A DNA stretch of 64,000 nt from Mantamonas sphyraenae (taxonomy: Eukaryota; CRuMs; Mantamonadidae): contig JAPMXV010000038.1 in assembly GCA_026936335.1 (NCBI GenBank), positions 186,001 through 250,000 on the forward strand, read 5' to 3'. A model generated the notes under the pieces. The model was not told where the DNA came from. It saw nothing but the letters and a program-made list of their open reading frames with translations, and ran no database searches. The translations under genes were made by a program, and so were the position numbers. This document shows positions 55,678-64,000 of this stretch, piece after piece. How positions within the stretch are numbered: position 1 is the stretch's first letter; each line of letters begins with the position of its first letter.

Positions 55678-56536
55678 ATGGTGCGTGTGTGGTGCGGGAA
55701 GGGCCCCGGCGGGTGCAAACGGGAGGGTGGGGGAGAAGGATGAAGAGGGAGAGAGGGTTGTTGGCAAGTAGGAGGGAGGGAGGTTGCGCGGACGAGAGGG
55801 GGAGCTGACGCCTTTTTGGGGCTTGACTTTGCGACTTTAGTTGCGTTTTCTGTTGATGCTGGTGAGTGGAGAGAGATGGGACGGGTGCACATGCGCGGGG
55901 TTGGTCTATCGGGGCCGCTCGTGGCGAGACGGGCCGTGGGGAGGGCATGTTACGGAAAGACTGACAAGAGAGAGGTTGGCCGGGACGCAGAACAAGCAAG
56001 GGGTGACGCGACTGGCGAAGTGGTACTGTGCGTACGAGCTGGAGGAACGCAAGGAGATCGAAGCACAGATCTGCAAGGCTGTGCTGGAGCGCACAAAGAA
56101 GTTTACCAACTTTGTAGAAGTAAGGACGGGGAGACGAGGAAGGCTGGGTGCGCAGGAAATCCCTCTTGGCGTTGGGCTCAGGCGAAGGAGAAGTGTGTTG
56201 GCGTGGAGGGAAGGGAGACACTGACATAGAGTGGGGGGCAATGGCGCATGGATGTAGTATGATAGCTTTACGATTGTGTTTCGCAAGTACGGGTCTGTGT
56301 ACTTTGCCGGAGCGATCGACTCGGACGACAACGAGCTGGCGTACCTGGAGAGCCTGCACGCATTTACAGACGTGCTGGACTTGTACTTTGGCAACCAGAC
56401 AAGCGAGCTGGATCTGCTGTTCAACTACTTTTCCGTGTACGCGCTGTTGGACGAGTTTTACCTGGCTGGGGAGATTATGGAGACGAACGCCGAAACGATT
56501 GTGAAACGGATGACAAGCAACGACGCGCTGCATTAA
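55678..56536 (+). CDS. AP4S1: Adaptor complex sigma subunit, probably AP-4
   Basis: Small chain of an AP coat. I read four coding exons: 55678-55680 (ATG), 55841-55861 (21 nt), 55991-56119 and 56258-56536, giving 143 residues, the standard sigma length. The spliced start is MLRFLLMLNKQGVTRLAKWY; the NKQG stretch is typical of AP-4 sigma (AP-1 has SRQG and AP-2 NRxG). It continues TNFVEYDSFTIVFRKYGSVY, SDDNELAYLESLHAFTDVLD and AGEIMETNAETIVKRM. The ETN motif also favours AP-4 or AP-3. The first two exons are inferred from phase, a GTGCGT donor and the family start; without them the frame has a stop before TTG at 55841. AP-4 mu at 1146-2886 supports the complex being present. Confidence 0.78.
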
Positions 56537-56810
56537 GGACATGTGTGAGGGAGCCGGGGAATACCTGCGGGGGGTTGGGGGGAAGTGGGGAGTGGGAGAA
56601 CCGCGGGTGTTTGAGCAAGGCAACTAATTGATTGAGTTTTGGGGAGTAGAGTAGTGGATTTAGGGAGATGGTATGTTGTTGTGGGAAGGGAAAGGGGTTT
56701 GGAGGAGGATGGGTGGGCAGTGGGCGCGGCGAATGGCTTTTCGGCGAGCTAGCGGGGCTGCTGCGAGGTCAGAAGGGATTGAGAAGGACTGACCAGGTCG
56801 CAAACTCGTC

Positions 56811-57229
56811 ATGGGGTGGACACATGCGGACGGGAACATGGCTGTGTTGTGTGGGCGTGGCGTGGGGCAGGGGGCAAACTCGGACCGGCTACGAGGGACG
56901 GTGTTGCTTGCGGTGTCGGCGGCCGTGTTTGTGTATTATTCGTTCTGGGTGCTGGTGATGGTAAGAAGAGAGAGAGAGGTGGTGGGTGGTGCGCGGTGTG
57001 GCAGGCAGGGGCTGACGTGAGCTTTCGCGGCTGGTGCGTGGCCGCTTTTGCGCAGCCGTACGTGGATCAAGACCAGTCGTTGCACAATTTCTTCCCAGAC
57101 AGGCACCTGGCCATCCTGTTGCCGACTGTGCTGGGCTTGTTGCTGATCACAGTGATTTCCACGTTCCTTTCGGTGGTGATGATACATTCGCGGACGAGTG
57201 GCGCTGGTAGTGCATACGGGATCAGGTGA
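56811..57229 (+). CDS. DPM2: Dolichol-phosphate mannose synthase subunit 2
   Basis: Small ER membrane subunit that stabilises the DPM1-DPM3 complex, which makes the mannose donor for N-glycans and GPI anchors. Two exons, 56811-56960 and 57056-57229, give 107 residues. Two TM segments are visible: GTVLLAVSAAVFVYYSFWVL and LAILLPTVLGLLLITVISTF. Between them PYVDQDQSLHNFFPDRHLA matches the family's PF(I/V)D...HxxF loop. The splice joins VLVM to PYVD. An internal ATG at 56838 (MAVLCGRG) could be the true start. Confidence 0.88.
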
Positions 57230-57469
57230 AGGACACGTGATGATGTATGGAATGTATGGAATGCTAAAGGGACACGGGCGTGGGAAGAGAGGAGAGGAGC
57301 ATGGCGGTTTGCACAGGGAGGATCGCTTCAAGGGGCGAAATGAACACAGGTTGCAAGAAGCGCGTGTGTGTGTACATAGAGAAATGGGGTTTTGAGTTCG
57401 GTTGCCAAATGTGGCGTGGGGTTTCCATTGGGGATGTGATCGCACAGCTCCGGGAAGAACCGCAACAAT

Positions 57470-58626
57470 TTAGCGGTAGCGGCGCATCTGGACTCGCTGG
57501 CGGCGCTTCCAGTTGGCAGAGATGGAGGGACCGTTCTTGTGGAAGCGGTGACCCTTGCCACGCAGACCACGGGACTTGACACCGGCGCTGGTAAGACCAC
57601 GGGCCTCACGACGCTTATGCTTGGCAGAGACGATCCAGTTGATGCGCGGGTCGCGGCGGATAGCCTTGTGCTGGGGGTCGACAAGGATGACCTCGAACCA
57701 CTTGAAGGTGGAGTCCTGGTTGACCCAGTAGGAGTTGAGGACACGCAGGTTGCCACAGGCACGGCCGATCTTCTGCTCGGCGCGCACACGCAGGGACTGG
57801 GCCTGCTTCAGGTGGTTGATACCCTGGTGCTTGGGCTTGCCATGGACAATACCACGGTGGTTGGGGCGCTTGCGACCACCACGGCGCACGCGGATGCGGT
57901 ACACCACGTAGCCCTGCTTGGCCTTGTAGCCGAGGCGGCGGGCCTTGTCCGGGCGAGTCGGGTGCTGCACGCGCGTCATGTTCTTCTCCTGGCGGTACTG
58001 CCAGGCACGCACACGCGTCAGGAATCGCAGCACATCGCTCTGCTTGCGCTTCTGCAGCTCAGCAAGATACTTGTAGGCTCCTGTGGTGGCGAAGAGTGCG
58101 TTCAGGGTCAGCATTTGTGCAGAGCTTGTTTTTTCGGCTCGCATGCGCACGAGCCACGAAACACAAAAACGCCCTGCTTCGGCTCAAGGACAGACTGCAC
58201 ACGGCCAACATGCATGGCTGTGGTATGTACAGTCCACCGGACGTCGCTTGAACCCATGGATGACATTGGATGACCACATGTTTGGCCAGTGGCGGGAACG
58301 GCGTGCTGCACATGCGTGCTTCCCGCGTCCCGACCCCTCGCCATGCACCGTGGTCCTCTGCACTGTGTTGCACGTGCGCACCAGCTGCACACACGACCCA
58401 CACGTCGGTTTGTGGCCGTCCGGTTTGTCGTGTGTGCTTCTACGTGCGCCCGGCGTCTGGTTTCTCCATGCACAAATTTCGCCTTTCGGCCTCGAGAGGA
58501 CTTTTTCGACTGGCGACAGGATTCGGGTGCACTGCACACCACACTGTGTCGTGCGTCTCCTCTGCAGGTGGGCTTGGCCATGCGCAGCCATGCATGTGCA
58601 TACGTTTCGTCTCTCAACATACCCAT
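57470..58626 (-). CDS. RPL15: 60S ribosomal protein L15 (eL15)
   Basis: Large-subunit core protein. Exon 2 (58080-57470) reads [77 protein letters not shown] and [19 protein letters not shown]. It starts in phase 2 after a CACCACAG acceptor. The best partner is ATGG at 58626-58623, followed by a perfect GTATGT donor in the context CAAAAACCATGG. That gives 204 residues, the same as human, and a 542-nt intron, the longest in the window. I see no snoRNA boxes in that intron. Exon 1 is an inference from phase and donor quality. Confidence 0.93.
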
Positions 58627-58692
58627 GGTTTTTGGTTTGGCTGGCTGTGACGGGGCGGCGCGACAACACGTCTATTGGCAGGTCGACACAGC

Positions 58693-61600
58693 TCACTTCT
58701 CCTCCTTCTTCTTCTCCTCCTCACCCTCATCCTCCTCCTCCTCAACCTCTGCCTCCTCTTCGGCCTTCTTGGCTTCCTCCTTGGCCTTCTTTGCCTCCTC
58801 CTTCTTCTTCTTGGCCTCCTCCCGCGCCTTCTTCTCCTCGTCCAGCAACACATCCTCCATCCTGTTGCTTGCATCGCCCTGCTCCAACTCCTTCATCTTC
58901 TCCTCCTCCTTCTCCGCCTCCTTCCTCTCCTTCTCCTGCTCCTTCTTGGCAGCCTCCTCCTCCTTCTCGTCGTGCTCATGCTCCTCGTCATCCTCATCCT
59001 CGTCATCATCATCGTCATCATGATGACCATGACCCTTCTTCTTCTTCTTCTTGCCCTTCAAGCCGGCCTCATCCTCCTCGTCCTCCTCCTCGCGATCCAC
59101 AGCGTCCTCCTCCTCCTCCTCCTCATCCTCGTCCTCCTCCTTCTGCGTGATCTTCAGCTCGCCGAGCTCGATGCTCTTGCCCTTCTTCTCGCCCTCCTCA
59201 CCACCGTCCTCCTCCTCCTCGTCCTCCATGCCGTCGGCCGCCGTCTGCGTCAGCGCAACCATCAGGTTCGCCCACAGCTTGCCCTTGTCCTTCATGCTGG
59301 GGTTCTGCTCCAGCATCTTGTCGTACTTCTTCTTGAACTGAAGCACAACCTGCACCATTGCCATAAACACCACAAAGCAGTTCAGGAACACCAGCAGGAA
59401 GCCAAACAGCGCAATGTCCGCCGGTTCCTTGCTGATCTGCACCTTGAGCAGCAGACCCGCAAACAGTGTCATAAACAGCTGCAGCAGCGCGTTGTACTGC
59501 AGATCGTGGTTGCTCTTGGCCTCATACGGCTGGAAGCGTTCGTGCAGCAGCAGCGCAAACAGGTTCACAATCATGCCCACCACAAGCTGCGACGGCAGAC
59601 CGCGCGCCACAAACACAAGCACAGAGGCAATGATCAGCTTGCGTGTCATTTCCACAAGCTCCCAGTAGTAGCGCACAGGGCTGTAGCCGATGTACAGGAA
59701 GCCGTAGCGCTCGCGGATCTTGGGGGCGTCCAGCTGGTGCGAGTTCTTCTTCAGCAGCAGGGCAAACGCAATCGGGATGCCGATGATGTATGCAAGGATA
59801 CCCACCACGGCCAGGCCCACGTAGCCCAAATGGCGTTCGTTCCAGCACTCTTCGCGGTAGTCGAAATCCAGCAGGATCCTTCCTTCCACTTCGGAGCACT
59901 TGAACGTCTGCAGCATCTTCTGGCTGATGCCCGGGTACAGGAACAGCAGCACCACACTTGCGTTCTTGATGCACATGCTGTCCCACTCGGAGATCTCCTC
60001 GGGCGTGGAGCCCTTGGCCTTCTTTTGGCCACGAACCAAAAGCCACACAACCACCATGGTCACCAGGAACACAGGCGGCAGCGCCATGTAAAACTCCAGA
60101 CCTGCGTAGAAGGTGAGGGGCTTGCCGTTGGTGCAGTCGAACGAGCTGATGCTCACAATGTTAAAGTTGACGAAGCTCATGGCGTTGCTCAGTCGCTTGA
60201 AGCTCTCGGGCCACGCCACGTCGTACGTCTCTGTAAACTGGTTCAGCATCTGCAGGAAACCAATCAGAATCTTCACCTTGAGGATCGAGCCCTTGCCGCC
60301 CTTCTGGCGGAAGAGGAGGAACAGACCCACCAGCAGCAGGATGATCAGGGCAGCAATCGTCACCTCGGAGCTGCCTCCTTCGGGGCACTTTGTGCAACGC
60401 ACACCCTCCTTCTGGTAACCAGGCGAGCACACGGAGCACTTGGGTCCTTCGTAGCCATCCTCGGAGCACTTGGAGCCGATGGCGCCCTGCGTGCCGTCGC
60501 AGCCCACGACGCCTGCGCAATCGTAGATCGTCGTCGAGCCTGCAAAGGCACTCCAGAAGCCTGCGCGCGGCACGATGTCGTTGCCACCGCGGCAGATGGC
60601 GTTGGGCAGCTCCGTCTCGCAGCTCTTGCAGTCGCGATCTCCAGGCTTCTGCTCAAAGAACAGCGGCCTGCAGATGCACGAGGTGCGTGCGGGATCGTTG
60701 GTCTTGCTCGTCACGCACGGAGAGCACTGGCTCAGACCCTTGGCGGTGGCAATCTGGCCCTCGGGGCACGGGTTGCACTGCAGCGAGCGACGTGCGTTCT
60801 GGAAGAAACCCACCTCGCAATCCTGGCATGTGGTCTGTGCCGAACCGTTGTTGAACTTGCCCAGCTCGCATTCGGTGCATGCCGTGGCGCCGCCTGTGGC
60901 GTACGTGCCGGGCACGCAGTTGTCGCACACAGTGAGGCCCTGGAAGGCTCCAAAGGTGCCCGCCAGGCAAGGGACGCACGCGCCCTGGCTGTTGACGTAG
61001 CGGCCGGCAGCGCAGGCCACACACGTGTTCTCGTTCACGTTGGGCTTGTAGTTGCCGGCTGTGCATGTCTCGCACGTGGCGCCGGTGTACAGCGTGTCGG
61101 GCGAGCACTTGCAGCCGCCTGTGCCTGTGCGTCCATCGTCGCACGAGCCACGGCCGCCACACGTCGTGTCACGGCACGGCCTGCATTCGGCGCCGTAAAA
61201 GTTGGTGTTGCACGGCAGCGCGAGCTTGAACAGGGTGCGCGTCTTGAACGTCGACGGCGTCGTGTTGTCCACAAAGAAAAACGCTTCCTTGCGCGTCTCG
61301 CTGTAGGTCATGGGCAGGCGGCGCACACCGGTCACAGTGTCTGCGCTCGTCGTAAACTTGCGCTGGTTCTGCCACTCGCCCGTGGTCATGTTGAGCATCT
61401 GCACACGTGAGTTGCCCTTGTCCATGACCAGCAGCTGGCCGGCCATCGTCGTCACCAGGCCACTCGGGTTCACATACTCTGCCGATCCCTCACCGAAGCC
61501 ACGGTTGGCCACGGAAAGGGGCTTGAGGGTGGCGTAGTTGTCCGACGCGGTGTACATGTCCAAGCGCGTCTGCGCAAGGGAATCGTAGATGACGTACAGG

Positions 61601-63881
61601 TCCGAGTTGAGCGGGTTAAAGGCAATTGCAGAGGCGTTCAGCGGCAGGTTCAGCTGCATGGTGGCAGCGCCGGTGTTCAGGTTGTACATGTTGACCTTCT
61701 TGTGGGCACCAATCACAGCAGCCACAGGGAAACCCGTGTTGATGTTCACCACAGGTGCATCGTAGCACAGCGCGCCGATGCGGTTGGCACGTTCGTCCAG
61801 CTCAAACGAGTGGATGCCAAAGCCAGCGCAAGCCGGGATGGTGCGCTTCACAGTGCCCATCAGGTCCATCACAATGATGACGTTGTCGCGCTCGTAGTCG
61901 CTGCCGCCGTAGGGGAAGCCCACGACGTAGATGTCACCTGTGGTGCGGTGCACACGCAGGCGATCAGCCATAAACACGCTGGTCTGGGGCAGGAAGGGCT
62001 GGAAGCCGGCACCGGAGGCCAGGTAGTGGTTCTGTGGCTTGACCATCTTGACATACTGACCCGCAGGAGTCAGCTCGACAAGGGTCACGTTCTGCTTGCA
62101 GGAGAACGACGCAGGCGGGTTGGTGGTTCCACTGCTGCCAAACGGGTCCGTGGAAGCACCAGGAGAGCCGCCTGGAGAACCGCTAGGGGAGCCGGAAGGA
62201 TCGCCGCCAGGGGAGCCAGGAGAACCGCTTGCAAACGGGTCGCCCGAGGCAAACGGGTTGAAGTTGGCCGTGGGGTCCACCACGCATGCCTTGTCCAACG
62301 TCTGCATCAGCAGATTGCCCGAAGGAAGCGCAGCAATGCCGTTGGCATAGATTTCGTACGGGGCAAGGGAAGGCTGAGACGGCCAGTTGTCAAACGTGGC
62401 CAGGCCCGAGATGGTGACGGGAGCCAAGGTCATGGCTGTGTTGGCCACCTTGGAGCAATCGGTGCCGTAGAAGCCAGCGTTGCATGCGCACTGGCCCGAG
62501 ATGGCGCTGCAGGTACCACGACCGCTGCAGGGGTTTGCTGCGCCGCCGGGGCATTCGCTCTGGCAGGTCTGGCCGTAGTAACCATTGGCACAGGCGGTGG
62601 AAAAGCGCTTGAGCATGGTGAGGCCAGTGTCGGCGACATAGAGGGTGCCCTCATTGTCGGCAGTCAGTCCGCGCGGGTTGAGCAGATTGGCAAAGCCTGC
62701 ACCGAGGCCACCGATGGGTGTGCCGATGGTGGTGAAGTTGACAGAGGAGGAGTCGACGCGCTGGATGTTGGAGCGCGCGTAGTCCATGACCATGAGGTTG
62801 GAGACTCGGGAGTTCTCGACGACAAGGAGGGCGTTGACGCTTGTGGGGAAGGCGTTTGCGGGACTGATCCATGCAAAGTTGCCGTTGTCGTTCATGTTGA
62901 ACTTGAGCAAGTACGTTGTGCCCACGCGGGGAGCCTTTGTGGCGCTGCCCGAGAGGAGACGGGTGACGTCGACCACCTGCATCATGGTGAAGGTGGTGTT
63001 GGATGCCCATGAGTGAGCAAACGCCAGCAAGTCGACCTGTGCCTTTTCGCGGAAGTAGGGGAAGGGCTTCTGGCCCGTGATGGTTCCGTTGCGAGCGAGG
63101 TTGAGCCAGTCGTGGGACTGGGTGTGGTTGGAGGCAGCGGTTGCGAGGCGCAGGCCCACAAAGCCCTGAGCACCTGGCTTGGGGTCAGTGGGGCTTTTGA
63201 GGCCACCGGTGGCATCCATGTAGAGGATGTCCTTGGTGGACGGGTTGAGCTGCCACCAGTGGTAGCCTCCGAAGCGCTCGCCCGAGGTGAGGACACCGTT
63301 GGGGGAGTAGGCGATGAGGGCGTTTGTGGTGTCAAACTTGGGCATCTGGAAGCGAGTCGGCGTGGAGTCGAGGGTGGCCATGCGTGTGATGAACGGCGTG
63401 CCTCCAGAAATCTGGTCAAAGATGGATTTCTCCTGGAACACATTGAAGTAGCCCAAGTACCCGTCGGCAAAGAAGATCTCACCGTCGTTGGCCACCTGGA
63501 TGCTTGCAAAGGGCGATCCGTAGTGGGTGCCGTTGAAGAGGTTCTTCTTGTTGAAGTCCTGGCGGGAGGGGTCGTTCTTGCCGATGTAGGGAAAGTACTT
63601 TGTCTGCTTCACCGACGCGGAGCCGCATTGGTACACCACGACGCGCTGCAGGAGCGGAGTGGACTGGGACGACGGCTGGTAGGAGAAGCTGTCGGTGGCG
63701 GTCTCCTCGATGGCGTTGTTGATAGACTGGCGCTCCAGGACGTAGACGAGGTCCTGTCCGCCCGAGTCGATCTGGGCGACGTCCACAGGCGCGTAAATGG
63801 GCGTGGAGCCACTGACCTGAGGGCTTCCACCGCCATAGAAGATGAGGTCAAAGTTAAAGTCGACCTTGGGGTTTGCTTGAG
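58693..63881 (-). CDS. Large EGF / ephrin-receptor-like multi-TM surface protein, 5' end beyond window
   Basis: One exon of 1728 residues; the acceptor at 63881 (pyrimidine-rich, CACAACACAG) shows more exons beyond the window. The ectodomain has propeller-like repeats (LLNPRGLTADNEGTLYVADT), then an EGF module (CSGRGTCSAISGQCACNAGF), a Gly/Ser/Pro linker (GSPGGDPSGSPSGSPGGSPG), a second EGF and several GCC2/GCC3 ephrin-receptor-like cysteine repeats (CVPCLAGTFGAFQGLTVC). Around eight TM helices follow, including VTIAALIILLLVGLFLLF and VARGLPSQLVVGMIVNLFAL. The cytosolic tail is extremely Glu/Lys/Asp-rich with KKKKKKGHGHHDDDDDD. This architecture is typical of protist adhesion or channel-like receptors; the ligand and signalling mode are unknown. 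Confidence 0.82.
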
Positions 63882-63899
63882 CTGTGTTGTGCAGAAGGA

Positions 63900-63909
63900 G
63901 GGGGGGGGG
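63900..63909 (+). repeat. Poly-G run in intron
   Basis: Ten G residues (C on the coding strand) form part of the pyrimidine tract before the 3' splice site of the receptor gene. Confidence 0.7.
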
Positions 63910-64000
63910 TCAGACACGAGACGTTGGAAATCCCGGAAAAAACAGAAAAACGCGGGAGAATGGATAGGTGGACAGGCGGGGCGGATGTGTGGTGTGTGGA

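Noticed and set aside
58081-58622. A snoRNA in the RPL15 intron
   Set aside because: I found no RTGATGA / CTGA pair and no convincing hairpin-hinge-ACA layout by eye.
58675-61410. A 911-codon Leu-rich open frame opposite the large receptor
   Set aside because: Leucine runs are the antisense of the receptor's GAG/GAA-rich acidic tail; there is no independent evidence of a gene.

Overview
This window is nuclear DNA of a compact, GC-rich unicellular eukaryote. About 28 protein-coding genes fill 64 kb on both strands. Most have zero to four short introns (roughly 65-360 nt), with GT-AG borders and donors such as GTACGT, GTAAGT, GTGCGT and GTATGT. Spacing is tight: several divergent gene pairs are separated by only 45-110 nt and several convergent pairs by 30-65 nt. 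The cell is flagellated (axonemal dynein DNAH1) and has respiring mitochondria (a complex I subunit, ISCU, methylmalonate-semialdehyde dehydrogenase). It also has AP-2 and AP-4 adaptors, lysosomal-type hydrolases and a large protist-style surface receptor. I cannot name the species; a free-living flagellate is my inference.

Layout. 1-7.7 kb: 3' part of an HMG-CoA-synthase-family gene, AP-4 mu, NDUFA8, a CDC123/D123-domain protein, a cathepsin H/aleurain-type protease and a tandem VOC (glyoxalase-fold) protein. 7.8-14 kb: an XRN-type 5'-3' exonuclease, ALDH6A1, ribosomal protein L11 and a two-TM acidic-tailed protein. 14-21.5 kb: proteasome ATPase RPT4, AP-2 sigma, a longin-like protein, a small two-exon protein and a C5orf34-like protein. 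21.5-30.6 kb: a glycosidase-like/EGF/TM receptor, a polytopic membrane protein, a membrane-anchored hexosaminidase, an LSm-FDF mRNA-decay protein, NUDT5 and ISCU. 30.7-44.3 kb: DNAH1, almost all in one 11.8 kb exon. 44.5-58.6 kb: an RGG-rich protein, PSMG2, a UBR1/2 N-recognin, NAXD, AP-4 sigma, DPM2 and ribosomal protein L15. 58.7 kb to the window end: a multi-TM EGF/ephrin-receptor-like protein that runs off the edge.

Functionally, three genes belong to the ubiquitin-proteasome system (RPT4, PSMG2, UBR1/2), three to adaptor coats (AP-4 mu, AP-4 sigma, AP-2 sigma) and two to 5'-3' mRNA decay (XRN, LSm-FDF). I see no operon logic; this looks like ordinary mixing of housekeeping genes.

Two points matter to a user of this annotation. 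First, at least five otherwise intact genes contain a single-base frame break (HMGCS-like, RPT4, C5orf34-like, hexosaminidase, UBR1); a sixth (XRN) and a seventh (end of C5orf34-like) are suspected. Assembly indels are the simplest explanation. Second, most long open frames antisense to DNAH1, UBR1, ALDH6A1 and the receptors are by-products of GC-rich codon use and were not annotated.
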